DNA of 64,000 nucleotides from Zizania palustris (taxonomy: Eukaryota > Streptophyta > Magnoliopsida > Poales > Poaceae): contig JAAALK010000289.1 in NCBI GenBank assembly GCA_019279435.1, positions 10,422,342-10,486,341 of the forward strand. The letters are read 5' to 3'. Both the position numbers and the translations under genes were made by a program. The notes beneath the pieces are model-generated. The model saw only the letters and a list, made by a program, of their open reading frames with translations. It had not been told where the DNA came from and made no database searches. Below, in pieces: positions 1 through 12,669 of the stretch; position 1 is the first letter of the stretch, and each line of letters starts with the position of its first letter.

Positions 1-69
1 GGTTCATCGGTGATGGCTCCGATGAAGAGGCTTGGTGCAGGACATGGTGATGAAGATCAACACTCAGGC
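1..69. other. Unassigned flank
   Basis: Short stretch left of the first LTR. No coding or repeat signature recognised. It is presumably the DNA into which the element at 70 inserted, but the matching target duplication cannot be tested because the other end of that element is missing. Confidence 0.3.
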
Positions 70-3000
70 TGTAGCGCCCCGATTTACCGAAATCAGAACA
101 TTATTGAATTTCCATAGAAAAACAATAATACAAGAGGTTCATCATGCAACAACGTACATACGACAGTATTAATGGTACGTAGACCATAATTATTACATAA
201 GTGTTGAAATAAAAATAGCAACAAAAGTAAGTAGCATGACGAACGTCTTCTTCAGGATCGTTTTCTTGACTGGGTCGCTACTCCAGACCGTCTTAATAGT
301 AGGCATCCTCTGTGGAGTCCAACGGGTATGAGTACAAAAAGTACTCTACAAGCCACCGCAAATGCAAATAATAATGCAGGATAATAAACAAGGAAGGGTA
401 ATGGCTAACAGTGCAGAAAAGTACATTTTTGGTTATTGCATTTAGTGTAGTCAAATTTTAATCATGAGGAAAAGTAAACATGAGCATCAACAACATCATC
501 TAACTCGAGGAGTACGTTTTACCTCCTCGCACAACAGTCCTTACATGTCAAATCATCATGCACATACATATTCAACGTAATCTAACTGTGGGATGTCACG
601 CAACCAGCCCTTGACCGTGGGCTCGGCTTTTCGAAAAGATTTAAGACTCTGATCAGAGATGTACTACTGTACCCACAAGGCACGCACTCATCTCAAACGA
701 GATGACCCATACCATGGGAACTCGTGCTAAAACCGCATCCCGGCTAACGTCGCACACCCTTTTGCGTCACAGTGGTACAAAGCCACCCGCAGGTGCTTCT
801 TGACCCATCTCCAAATGGTGGCCTCGGTTTGGAACACTCCATACCTTAGTTAGGACTTAACCATTAGACTTGTGGTTAGTACGGAAGTGCATTGCAATGG
901 ATCCCTCAGACCGGTCCTTATAGTGCCCCGGGTGCTACCGACCAATGCCCTAGCTTGCACCCGGAACCCACCATGCATACACTCACAACCATAACTCATC
1001 ACCGACAGAATTCCAAAGATAAGAAACAATGGGGATCATATAGTAGAACCATTTCGCTACGACTCATTTTTATCCTATAGCAATCGTGTCAATACATTGG
1101 ACACTAGCTAATAATACTAATCATATGGTGACAAGGAGGTTAGGCGAGATAGCATGGCTTGGGTTGCACATCAAGGTCGGGGGATCCTAAATAAATATAC
1201 TGTAAGGGTTCCATTTGACTAATGCATGTATATCCTATGTGTTTTAGCGATAGTTTAATAAAACATGGGTACAATATGCTCAAAAGATTGGTTTGGTGAC
1301 TTGCCTTGCTCAGCGAAAGGCGAGGGAGGAACTTCGGGAAAGTACTCCGGCTCCTCGACGGCGTCGTAGTCTTCTCGATATAAATAAATTAAACATGACA
1401 TTCAATTAAACAATCCAAAAGTCACACAACAAGCACATATGTTTAATTTGGTTTTATCTTAAAGAAAGTCGAGTTGTTTAAGTTTCTGAAATCTATTATA
1501 AATATTTAAATTTAACTAAAATGGGATATTGTCCTCTTGATAAGGGGTCTTTAATTGTGAATAATCTCACTTTAAGTTTTATATTTAATTTGGAATAAAT
1601 GGTTCAGAGAAAACTTAGTGGTCTCAGCATATTAACATGAAATAATTAAATATAAGACTTACTGAAATTCAAATAATTAAATTTACATTTTTATCCTAAT
1701 GGCATTTGAATACCTATTTAAATAAACATGAAAAAGCCTAAAGTAACATATTGTTTTTATTGAATTAATGTGTAGAGAATAAAATTATAAAATTTGTGGA
1801 ATTAAAATGACAATTTTTAGAGTTCAAATGCGCCAGATATGAATTTTTGAAGTTTAAAAGCATTTCTGGAAATTAAATTAAACCAAAAACAGGCGTCGGT
1901 CCACGGTGAGCCGAGTCCACTATGCACCCGCGGACTGTGCACGTGCGCCGGATCAAGATCCACTGTTGGATCGCGATCGGGCGGTCACGGGCGAGGCGGG
2001 GGAGTTAAAATGACGTGGACGGCTGAGATTAAAATGTTGAATCGGTATGCGATGGACGACGGAGATTGAACGAGGGTTTTAAATACCAACGAACGCACGA
2101 GATCGCACCGTACCGCTTCACTCAGAACCGACGGCGTGGATTAAACCGAACAGATGACTTAATCGCCGGCGTTGGATCTGGATCGCATGGCCGGGATTGA
2201 ATCCGGCACGGCGCGTGTCGGGGGGGCAAAGTACCCCTTCTTCCCCTACTCCGGCGGCGCGACGGTGAGCGATTCCCACGACAGCGAGGGCTATCTGGCC
2301 TAGCTAGGGCTAAAAACGTAAAGAGGGTACCGAGGGGAACAAGAGGGTACCCTTGCGGTGGTCCGGGGTCGACGGGGTGAGGCCGGCGACGAGCGGAGGC
2401 GGCGAAGGTGTTCGGCTTCTTGTCGGCGTCGGCGATCCGGTGGGGTTTAGTGTCGACGGAGGGGCGGCCGAGGTCGGGGTCGTCCTTGCGGTCACGATGG
2501 TGGCAAGGGTGTGGACGGAGGTGGTCCGAGACGACGGCGAGCGGTGGTCGGAGGCGCAACAGTGGAAGTGCGCTAAAAGGCGAATCGCGGGTGCTCTGTT
2601 CGTTCTCGCGGCGAGTGGGCGTGGGGGATCAAGTGCGGATGGCCAGGGGGCTTAAATAGGCGTGCCAATGAGGTTTAACGGGCGTTGCAAGCAAGGAAAG
2701 CCGAGGAGGGGGATTTACTCGCCGGCGAGGGCTCGGCCATGCACGCGCAGCGTTGATCCCGTGGCTTAAAGGCGTGGGTTAACGGGGGGGAAACGGCCGG
2801 GAGAACGCGGGGGACCGATTAATGGCGTCAAATTAAAGTGGGAGGGGCCAGCGAGGCGGATCCGAGGCGGGGGTCATCGGCCTGCGGAATTTGGGGGCGG
2901 AGGCGGGAGGTAGACGACGGGTCTGACAAGCGGGGGCCACTGGCAAGCGGGTGTGAGCGCGCGAGCGAGAGAGCTGACGGGTGGGGCCGAGGCATCGAGC

Positions 3001-3393
3001 GCGCACGTGAGGGAGGCAATCGGCGCCGACAGGTGGGGTCGGGCTGTCAGCCAGAGGCGGGCGAGGGTGACGGGCTGGGCCGGCTGGGAGAGAGAGAAGG
3101 GAGGGGGGAGGCCCAATACTGTTTCAAATCATTTCTGAATAAAAATAATTCCAAGAAATAGATTAAAATCTTAGGGCTATTTCCAAGCTTGGTAAAAATT
3201 TGTAAAAATTCTCAAAAATATATTTTGGCCTTGGGAGTTTATACAAAAATTTTCAGCTCCTGGTTTGGTCATTAACTCTATGTTGTAGTTCAAAATGGTA
3301 AAGAAGGGTATTTAAAGGTATTTTCAAAATAATAAAATCCAGGAAATTCAATTAATTAATATTTTTATTCCTTTGAAAATTTGGGGTGTTACA
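70..3393 (-). mobile_element. 3' LTR of a Tekay/Del-like gypsy element
   Basis: A 3.3-kb LTR. On the plus strand it starts TGTAGCGCCCCGATTTA and ends GGGGTGTTACA, so it has TG...CA ends. The element reads on the minus strand: a polypurine tract lies at the right border and the pol fragment lies just beyond. The second family member at 21406-25309 shares both ends and internal blocks, for example the conserved 'ggtccacggtgagcc' near 1900 and 23850. The right half (about 1880-3120) is strikingly GC-rich and the rest AT-rich; open frames in the GC-rich part are not genes. The family assignment rests on the adjacent integrase and chromodomain. Confidence 0.85.
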
Positions 3394-3412
3394 AACCTAT
3401 CCCCCTTACAAA
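3394..3412 (-). other. Polypurine tract
   Basis: Read on the minus strand this is a purine-rich run (AAGGGGGATAGGTT) directly abutting the LTR start TGTAACACCCC. This is where plus-strand priming occurs in LTR retrotransposons, and it fixes the orientation of the element as minus. Confidence 0.7.
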
Positions 3413-3437
3413 GAATCTCGTCCTCGAGATTGGAACG

Positions 3438-5270
3438 TTACTCGAACAACTCAGGGTATTGGGCTTTCAGTTCGTCTTCTTTTTCCCATGTGGCTTCTTC
3501 GGCGGGGTGGTTATCCCACTGAACCTTGCAGAAGCGAACTACACGACTCCTGGTTACTCTTTCTTTGGTTTCCAAGATCTTGATGGGTTTCTCAATGTAA
3601 GTCAAGTCTTCTTGGACGTTGAGCTGCTGAAGGTCGGCTTGCTCGGTGGGTACACGGAGGCACTTTTTCAGCTGAGAGACATGGAACACATCGTGAACTC
3701 CTGCCAATGATGGAGGTAGTTCAAGTTGATATGCCACTTCTCTTTGCCGTCAGAGGATATGAAAAGGTCCGACGTAGCGGGGCGCTAGCTTGCCTTTCAT
3801 GTTGAACCTTTGAGTGCTTCGGAGGGGAGTGACTCGAAGATAGACATAATCGCCCTCCTCAAAGGTTAGGTCTCTTCGACGGTTATCGGCGTAGCTCTTC
3901 TGTCGGAACTAGGCTATCTTTAACCGGTCTCTTATGATCTTGACCTTCTCTTGAACTTCTCGTAATATATCTGTCCCAAACAGTTGTGATTCTCTGGTTT
4001 GATCCCAGAGCAACGGCGTTCTGCACTTACGTCCGTAGAGTGCTTCGAACGGGGACATTTGCAGGCTGGCCTGATAGCTGTTGTTGTAGGAGAACTCTGC
4101 ATACGGCAAGTTCTTGTCCCACATTCCGCCAAAGTCTAAAGCGCAAGCTCTAAGCATATCTTCCAATATCTGGTTGACCCTCTCGGTTTGACCGTCGGTC
4201 TGAGGATGATAGGCGGTGCTAAAGTTCAGCCGGGTGCCGAGTTCCTCTTGAAGGTTCTTCCAAAACATGGAGGTAAACTGACTCCCTCGGTCAGATACAA
4301 TCTTCTTAGGAACCCCGTGAAGGCACACGATCCGGGTCATATACAACTCGTCCAGTTTGGCGACAGTGTAAGTTGTTTTGACCGGGATGAAGTGAGCTAC
4401 CTTGGTGAGTCGGTCAACGATCACCCAGATAGAGTCATGACCAGCTTGGGTCCTGGGCAGTCCCGTGATGAAGTCCATTCCTATCTCTTCCCACTTCCAT
4501 TCAGGGACTTTGAGCGGTTGAAGAAGTCCGGCAGGTCTCTGATGCTCTGCCTTGACTCACCGACATGTGTCGCACTTGGCCACATACTCAGCTACTTCTC
4601 TCTTCATGCTGACCCACCAATATTTTTCCTTCTGGTCTTGATACATCTTAGTACTCCCGGGATGAATGGAATATAGAGTATCGTGGGCTTCTTGAAGGAT
4701 GAGAGTCTTCAACTTAGGCTGGTCAGGTACGCATATCCGGTTTCCGAACCAGATGGTACCATGCTCGTCCTCGGAGAATCCGAGGGCTTTACCCTTCCGC
4801 ATGTTCTGTTGGATCTCCATGATGTCCGGGTCTTCCTTCTGCTTTTCTCGGATCTGGTCTATCAAGACAGGCCGAGACTCCAAGGCGGCGAGGTACGCTT
4901 GGGTGGTGATCCCCAAATTCAGCCTTTCCATCTCCATGTAAAGTAAAGGAGCTTGGTCCTGAATCATGATGGCGTTGCAGTACCCTTTTCGACTAAGGGC
5001 GTCTGCCACCACATTTGCCTTGCCTGGATGATAATGGATGCCCATGTCGTAATCCTTGATCAGTTCCAACCATCTCCTTTGCCTGAGGTTCAGATCTGGT
5101 TAGGTGAATATATACTCGAGGCTCTTGTGGTCGGTGAAGACCTCACACCGATTCCCCACAAGGTAATGTCTCCATATCTTCAAGGCATGAACCACGGCTG
5201 CTAACTCTAGGTCGTGGGTTGGGTAGTTCAGCTCATGCGGTCTAAGTTGTCGGGAGGCGTAGGATATCAC
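3438..5270 (-). pseudogene. Gypsy pol fragment: RNase H end, integrase, chromodomain
   Basis: Read from 5270 down to 3438, the conceptual product gives the RNase H end (VISYASRQLRPHELNYPTHD, then ADALSRK), the integrase zinc-finger region ending KCDTCR, the integrase core (GMDFITGLPRTQAGHDS; second acidic residue in SDRGSQF; STAYHPQTDGQTERVN), the GPY/F region and a C-terminal chromodomain (VRFCKVQWDNHPAEEATWEK). The chromodomain and integrase wording fit a Tekay/Del chromovirus. The frame is broken by stops near 4560, 3909 and 3750, and RT, protease and gag are missing because the element is cut at about 5270, where an unrelated LTR fragment begins. The stop codon lies about 45 bp from the LTR, the normal spacing. 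Not functional. Confidence 0.9.
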
Positions 5271-5276
5271 CTAGTA

Positions 5277-5695
5277 CCCGCATAAATCAGGCCGATGATC
5301 AAGCAATCGATGCACCATATGTTCGGGCTGATTGACAATCTCCAATGCCGATGAGATGTGACATGGAATTAAAGATAACCTACCAGCTTGTGCTCCGGTA
5401 GAACCTAAATCTAGTATACCAAAGAATGCGTCAATACTATTAAATCACCATAACAACAAGATTGGACTTAACCAAGACAGTTGCTAAATCATGAATAACT
5501 CTTAGTATTTCAACACATCGAGCATACTTTACTCAGATGAACGCTGCACATCAATAAACCAGATACAATAGATCAAGATGTCAGACCTAACCGATGAAGC
5601 CTGAAAATAATATATCTAATCTAAATCAATCTAAGAGATCATAACGATGCAACCTTAGATGACATAGCTGATACATCAAGATAAACCATGCGAAT
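5277..5695 (-). repeat. Partial copy of the LTR at 6842-7895
   Basis: Direct repeat of about 420 bp matching 7029-7447 base for base over long runs (for example 'gtcagacctaaccgatgaa' in both). It lacks both LTR ends. Its left edge abuts the truncated chromovirus pol at 5270 and its right edge runs into the gag-like sequence. It is the remnant of the second LTR of the element whose other LTR is at 6842-7895. Confidence 0.75.
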
Positions 5696-5724
5696 GCTAA
5701 TCCTGATAATGAAAGCGGGAAGAA

Positions 5725-6835
5725 TCGAACCTTCAGTGCCTGATCGGCCGATGCCTCTCCACACTAGGCGAGGAAGCGGCTGATGTGTTCGATCGTGGAA
5801 ACCTAGCCTTGCCCTGAAAAATTGGTGAAGTTAGGTACTTTGTATCGGTTTGGTAGTGGCACCCTATCAAACCACTTCTAGTAAGGTCGTCGATATATGA
5901 ACACCTAATCTTTGGGTTTGAGCCCAAATTTGTCTTGAATGACTTTAGTGACCTAATTCACCCAATCTTCCTCTTGTTGGCTCAACATGAGGTACTGGTC
6001 AGACAGCGGGGCCTATGGGTATTGGTCTAGCTGAGCAACACTATACCTGTATTGCTCTTCATTAGTGTAGGGTTGCGCCCCGTAATACACGGTCTGGTAG
6101 TACCATAGAGGGATACCATTGGGTGCCCCCTTGGCTGCATGAGATCGGGAAGCACCTTCCTTGCGACGCCATACGTAGTTTGAGACTCTTCTTGCCCCAT
6201 TGGCCACTGTGGAGCGGTCGTGGGTTGAGGTGATAGCATGCCCCTCTCGAGGCCATACGCATTCTATAACGGGTCCTGCCTCCCTATCCCCTAGGGTGCA
6301 TGAGTCAGTGGTTGGGTGTTCATGCTTCTTTCAGGACCGAATGAGACGTTTGGTAGTTCCTGCCTCATGGGCCCATGTTGTGGTGGCACTGACCAAGTGT
6401 GCTGTGGATTCTAGAGAAAAAGTGGATGGTTAACAGGAAAATATGACGGATCTTATGCCAGTTCGTGAGTTATAGTGCCATAAATGGTCTTCTGGATCAA
6501 CTCATGTAGAGTACTGACCAATAATTTAGACTAATTGATGAGGTTGTGGTGGAGCACGTTGTCAATAGCTTCTTGAAAATTGACCCAGGGCTTTTAGCCT
6601 GTTGGCTGATTTCCTCGATCATGGTCGGCTTCGACATTTGATTTCTCTGGAAGGGGCTAGATCGAGTCATGCTAAAGGACTCGAGGTACAACTTCTGGTA
6701 ATCGTCCATGTGCCTCTGTACCTCTGCTCTTTGCTCATCAGTTAGTGCCTCCAAGGTGACCAGGGATGATGTTACTATTGTTGAGTTTGTCCGCCATAGT
6801 TGAGTCGTCCGAACAAGGCCCACTAGGCATGCCAA
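5725..6835 (-). pseudogene. Gag-like region of a PMD-type gypsy element
   Basis: Immediately inside the LTR at 6842. Minus-strand reading begins with an ATG near 6799 and reaches EALTDEQRAEVQRHMDDYQK, a motif I associate with the gag-like first ORF of grass gypsy elements that also carry a plant mobile domain. The following part is Pro/Gln-rich (around 6240-6000) and broken by frameshifts. No protease or RT follows before the partial LTR at 5695, so the internal region is deleted or non-autonomous. The lineage assignment is by resemblance only. Confidence 0.6.
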
Positions 6836-6841
6836 AAAGTG

Positions 6842-7895
6842 TGTTGGTGTCGTTTTTGGTCACACGCGTGGCCTCGGGAGATCTTCTTAACTCCAGTGCA
6901 GATCCTAAAAACTTGTGGTTCTAAGCATGACAATCAGTTTGACCCTACAACTAATAAGGTATAGAAAAACATTAGTAACAACACCCATCGGCTATGAGGA
7001 TAATTAGGCAATCAACCGATATGCAGTACCCGCAACAATCAGGCTGATAATTGGGCAAGCGATGCACTTTATGTTTGGACCGATTCACAATCCCCTATGC
7101 CGATGAGATGTGATATGGAATTAAAGATAACCTACCAGCTTGTCCTCCGATATAACCTAAATCTAGTATACCAGAGAATGCGTCTATACTAGTAAATCAT
7201 CATAACAAAATGATCAGACTTAACCAAGACAGTTGCTAAATCACGAATAACTCATAGTATTTCAACACCTCGGGCATACGTTATTCAGATGAACGATGGA
7301 CAACAATAAATCAAACACAATAGATCAAGATGTCAGACCTAACCGATGAATCCTCGTAATACTATATCTAATCTAAATCAATCTAAGATATTGTAACGAT
7401 GCAGCTTTAGATAACGTAGCTGATACATCAAGAAAAACCAATGATTATATTGACCGAACTAGTGTACTCCAAGAGATCGAAGTGATGCAACCTTGAACAA
7501 CACCAATCTAGTTGATACAATCATCGGTGTGGCGGGGCTTACCCCTTCTCCCGAGATCAAAGCGATGTAGCCTAGCTCTAGGTGCCTAGTCTCGCCGGGA
7601 TTGAACCTTGTATGAACAAGGGTGGCGATACGCCAAGAGTAGTTTTGTGGTTGTAGTTGTGTATATTTAATCTACCTAGATATGTACATATTTATAGTCC
7701 GAAGACTTGTCATCCAATATTATTTAATCGAGTCTGGCTCTTATCTCTATCTCTTAATCTATATCGACTCCTCCATATCCGGTCATGTATAACGGACGAA
7801 CTTGTTTGACCAATGTTTGACCAAACTTCTTTAATTCTATTGACCATGCAAGATCCTTACTGTGTTTGGACCTTAACCAAATTTTGTCGTCAACA
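6842..7895 (-). mobile_element. Full LTR (1054 bp) of a PMD-type gypsy element
   Basis: Plus-strand ends are TGTTGGTGTCG... and ...GTCGTCAACA, an imperfect inverted terminal pair. On the minus strand a TATA box (CTATAAATATG, around 7690) supports minus-strand transcription. Just past the minus-strand 3' end, at about 6838, lies TTTTTGGCATGCC, in the place of the TTTGGCGACTCC-type leader and primer-binding region seen in related elements. A partial copy of its middle lies at 5277-5695. To its right lie a PMD pseudogene and integrase, to its left a gag, so it looks shared between two element bodies. Confidence 0.75.
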
Positions 7896-8554
7896 CATGA
7901 CCACAGTTTCAGAGCATAAGTGTAAATAATGCTTCAAAATTATAAATCATTTAAGGCTTTCTGCACAATGTCATCTCAAAAGTCCTATCAAAATTTCTAT
8001 TAATAGACAAACCTTTCGCCTTCTAGCATCTTTAAGGCTACTATATATCATCGAAGCACTGTTTTCACATTGCAGAAGTCTTCATCGACCATTTCATCTT
8101 CTTCCTTGCCCTTCCCTTTTCAGCCATGGAGGACTATGATGGATGTTTCCTGGCTCGATGCGTCCACTCCTCTTTTGTGGTGGCGTTAGATCAGGCTTCA
8201 TTCCAAATAGTCCAACAAAGGTACCGTTGAACAGTATTGCCGAAAAGTATAGCTCCTCCAATCTTGGCGCCTTGATCAATTTGACACTTTGAAACCTGTA
8301 TTCATCATCGTCCTATTTGCCGATCAATGTAGCTAGACCCACTAAATCGATCAGGATCGACTTGACCGAACTGAAGAGGCATCGTTTTGACGTTATAAGT
8401 ATTCACCGACCTCTGTCTTCTTCCCTACGCCTTCTGAGTTTTAACACATTTTCTCACACTCAGATTTCTCCGTCGGTGCTCCCGCGGCCTTCACATGAAT
8501 CCTTGTTGTCAACATCCCTCTCCCTCTCTGTCATCGACCTTGGCTCCATCAACC
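7896..8554. other. No feature recognised
   Basis: AT-rich sequence between the LTR and the PMD pseudogene. Small open frames occur on both strands but none has a recognisable motif. Probably internal non-coding sequence or the 5' leader of the antisense PMD gene. Confidence 0.3.
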
Positions 8555-11520
8555 ATAACAATGTCAACCACTGTGTTCATCCTCGAGGTACGCACTCGAC
8601 ATTTTTCTCTTGTTATTTGTTTTGAATCTTCGCAACGTCTTGAGATCTTATCTTTTTTCTTCGGCTTTCTTTCTCTTGTATAGAACTTGACGAATCAGAT
8701 TTTAGTCCCCATTGCTAACCATCCCTCATGCTTCTTTTTGGGCCTGATGGGCAATCCTAACCCTTCTGATATCATCAATGCCAAAACCCACTGAATCCCG
8801 TTTAAAAATTCAAAGATGCTTCTTTCTAACTGGAACATGAGTTTTAGACCCTTTCCTTCTAATCTACCCGGCTAGAGGGACTGGTACCTCAAGGTATTGG
8901 TCGTCAATTGCACCTTCTGTGATGAGATTGATATTGGGCACTACATCATCCTTTCTCTCGCCAAACCCTACAAAAATGAGCTGATGCTTGCTGCCACTTG
9001 TTATTTTTGGTCTGATAGCCTCAATGCATTCATGTTCATCCTTGGGCCGATGAGTCCAACTTTGCTTGATGTCTTGGCATTTACCTCCCTCGATATTATT
9101 TCTCCAAGCAACCCCCTCTTTTTCCGGTGTAAACCAACCCACCGTATTGACATTAAATCTTCTAGAGGTTGGAGTAAATACATCTCTAAGCTTAAAAAAG
9201 ACAAGGCTAGTAGGCATCCATGAGCATGTTTCTTTCCTTAACCTTTGGTTAGAAAAATTTGTTTTCTACGGATCCACATTGGGTCCAACCTCCCACCATC
9301 AATTCATGGACTAATAGCTCACCATGAACAAGAAAATCCCTATTGGTTGATACTTTCTCGGGACCACTTATCATCTCCTCCACCAAGTGTCAACCAAGCT
9401 ATCGGCTGGCGAACCCATAGGCCACTTCGGAGCTCCTTGGTGGTTCTTGCAAATCTTTCTCAACATTTATACAACCGAAGTCATCAATAATCCCCCTTTT
9501 TCATTGATGGAATTTCCTCCTAACTACCTAGAATCGGCCACTCCAACTTACTGCCGATGCCTATCCTTGGGCGAGGTAGCCTCTTGCCGCACTAGTTTTC
9601 AGATGTCACCTGACCCTTCGAGCATCTGGTTTAAGGGTTATTACCATGGCTTCATTCGTGAGAAGGTTATCAGGTACATGTATGGTTCCTTCCACGAATA
9701 CGAACAACCTCATCAGCTTCTTCTAACCAATGTCTATTGAGATGAGGAGTCCATTAGGATTTTCAAGTCCTCTGTCACCCCTTGTATCTTGCTAATTAAC
9801 TTCAACATCGGTCACCTTCGAAAGACAACTTATGAATTCTATCACCCGATGGTTTGCTTGTGGCAACTGGGATTTGGTCAGCACCTAGTTAATCTTTTCT
9901 TCATTGGCAACTCCAAGTATGTGGACAAGTCAAAGATAACATGGAATACCATCGTCTACTCCTCATGGCCGACCAAATCTCCTATGGTGATTTTACTTCT
10001 TGGTCGGCCCGCCGTGCGAATTCTACCAGCTTCATCTAATGGTGGGGTGAATGGAAAGAACATCTCTCCAACCACCCTTCAAAGATGTATTGTTTTCTAT
10101 TGTACCCCGACTTTAATGAAGCAAATTCTAAGGTATGTCCTCCTGATTTGTCTCCTCTTTATTCATTTCACCCTTTCTTCATTTCTTGATCATCTTCGTC
10201 TCTGTTGGAGGACAACCTCGACGACCCACCGAGAGTAAGAGTGATCGGCTGATACATTTTGGGCCCGTAATGGCCATCCCTAATCTAGGCGCTATTGCCC
10301 CCACTCAGTTAGCTTGGCTTAACTAGAGGAGGGTCAACACCCCATGGCGCAAGTGCAAGGCATCGAGTGTAGCTGTTTAGTGAGTAACTAGGGCTCGGGC
10401 TGGCCATGTAACTTTGCTAATTTTGACTTCGCCGTGTCCGATGAACTTCCCTATTTTTCCTTACGAAAAATCTTCCATTCATTTGGCCTTAACATTTATC
10501 CTTTTTTCCTTTCTTATAGTCGACGCCGATTGTCCCTCCGGTCGCACAAACTCCTACTTCTGATGTTCCTCCGCTGATTATTGTGGTGTCATCTTTGGGT
10601 TAGGTTTGAATTTATCATTCTACATCATATTGTTTTGTATCTTTGGGACTCATAATTCTTCAACTTACCTCGGCAATAGGCATTTAATCCACTTAACACT
10701 GTGTTCCTCCACGTGACCGATGACCCTATCAGTGCTCCACCGTCTTTGGCCACCGGGACTGTCATAGTAGAAGTTGCGGCTGACACCTCCATTGTCGACC
10801 AGCCCGATGATGCCGCCGGAACTACCACCATCATCACCGATGATCCTTCTCAGGTAGCATCTTTTTCCTTCAACTTCATTTTTCTTCTCAAGAGATTTAC
10901 TCCAGCCTTGGATGTAGTTGGCCCCTAGTCCTGTTGTCTCGTCTGCCCCCCAGGGCGACCTTGATGAATGGAGTACTCACAACCCCTCTTGATGAGGCAG
11001 AGGATGATGATGCATCACCTGCTGCCAATGGTGGTTCGTAATCAGTTAACTCAATTAGGACAACTGATGTAAGTGTCTCTTGTACTTGTTATCCAAACAT
11101 GATTCCTACATTCATTTGACACATTTCTTTTCCTTTTCAGTCCTTCATCCAGAGATTCCCATTTGACATATCCCAATATCTCCAAGACGATGAGGTCACC
11201 GATGCCTCCCAACTGACTACACAACAATCATTGCCGGTGGTGAGGGAAGTGCTACTAGAAATACTACGCCATGTGAGTGACCCAGTGGAGGCCCTGATTA
11301 ATGATTCGGGTCCTACAAGGGCTCACATCAATCATGTTCTAGACTTCCTCCCCTTCGAGCTTGTTGATGTTCTAACAACGGTGGCATATTTGCAGTACCA
11401 CTAGCCGATGGTCCAAAGAGCTCAGCAGTAGATGGCTGATCAGGTGAGCCATGCACCATCAAGCCGGTCCCTGGGTTTGATGTTGAAGATAGGGCGATCA
11501 TCGACAATGTATACAATATT
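8555..11520 (+). pseudogene. Plant mobile domain (PMD) gene, antisense in a gypsy element
   Basis: Plus-strand reading in several frames gives the conserved pieces of a plant mobile domain protein: YFWSDSLNAFMFILGPMSPT then LLDVLAFTSLDI at 8997-9100; LWLEKFVFYGSTLGPTSHH at 9240-9305; GAPWWFLQIFLNIY at 9430-9475; and YHPMVCLWQLGFGQHL at 9840-9890. Known PMD genes occur as captured genes in grass gypsy and Mutator elements and as host MAIL1/MAIN-like genes. This copy is shifted between frames and has stops (for example at 9224 and 9740), so it is decayed. It converges on the minus-strand integrase at 11765-12666 and lies just upstream, in plus sense, of nothing host-like. Its position between integrase and LTR is that of an antisense ORF. 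Confidence 0.75.
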
Positions 11521-11764
11521 CAGTAGTAGATAGTTGAAGCTATCCACTGATACCTATCTTGAACTGTTTACTTTGTATCACTGACTGTCATGAAATCCTG
11601 AACTTTTATTTACTTGTGATATTCTGCCATAACATTTTATTTACACATTCTGTCTTGAGCACTTTATATGTGCCTCTAAGGGCAATGTTTTACCCTCAGC
11701 CATCTAATGGCAATACCCTCAGTATCAGCTATTTCTCTGCTTCTATGTAGATCCTTAGGCAGTT

Positions 11765-12666
11765 ATCCACATGCTCAGGAAATACTTCTTCAAATATTTT
11801 CCGTTTAGTGCCTTCCCAAACATTTCTCCTTCTAGGCTTTCAAGTAGATAGGCATTACTAGGAACAACTCGATGTACCCGAAAGGATCCCCCCAATTGGG
11901 TGACCAGTTACCGAACCGATTATCTTGAGATCCGATTATCACGATAAGTTTCCACACAAGATCTCCTTCTTCAAATGACTGGGTGCTACTTTCTCATTAT
12001 AATACCTAGCTACCCTTGCTTTGTTCTCTTCAATATTCTCTGGGGCTCTCAACCGGTTCTGTGCTAAGTCATCTAGGCCATTTGTCATTAAATTATAATA
12101 ATCATTGACTCTAACATGGTCCTATAGTGCTATCCTTCTAGAGCTGATGTTATTTTCCCCCGGTAGTATTGCTTCATGGCCATAGACTAACTAATATGAT
12201 GGCACTTATGTGGATCAATGACGCGCCATCCGATATGCCCAAAGTGCTTCTGATAGGGATCGATGCCAACACTTCAGTTGTTCATTAATCTTCCACTTTA
12301 TCAATTTGATCAAATTCTTGTTGGATGCTTCAACTTGCCATTGACCTGTGCATAATACGACGATGAATTTAAGAGCTTGATTCCCATACCAGCTACAAAT
12401 TGCTGGAACTCCTCAGATACGAAGATCGACACTTGATCTGTAGTGATGGTCCGAGGGATCCTGAACCGATATACTATATGCTCCTTGATGAACTCAATGG
12501 CATCGACCGAAGTTACCTTTCTGAGTGGAACGACCTCTACCCATTTCAGGAAGTAATCAGTGGCTACCACTATGAACTTATGTCCTTTGCTCTATGGTGG
12601 GTAAATCTGGTCAATCATATCAATGCCCCATCCTCTAAAGGAAACGAGTGGACGTTGATACTTTAA
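11765..12666 (-). pseudogene. Gypsy integrase fragment
   Basis: Minus-strand reading from 12666 gives FRGWGIDMIDQIYPP, then VATDYFLKWVEVVPLRKVTS and ITTDQVSIFVSEEFQQF, with LLNSSSYYAQVNGK: the D..D..E integrase core of a gypsy element of the kind that carries antisense PMD genes. The usual DQG of the second catalytic block is DQV here, and the glutamate block is followed by a stop. Below 12300 the tail can be followed in shifted frames (VNDYYNLMTNGLDDLAQNR, then ARVARYYNEKV). Its upstream part ends at about 12666, where unrelated LTR sequence begins. Non-functional. Confidence 0.8.
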
Positions 12667-12669
12667 GGC

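Noticed and set aside
2122..3161. Several 60-145-codon frames on both strands
   Set aside because: They lie in the GC-rich half of an LTR where stop codons are rare by composition; no motif and no match between the two LTR relatives.
8317..8625. 102-codon plus-strand frame as a separate gene
   Set aside because: No motif; lies in the leader of the PMD pseudogene and is probably chance.
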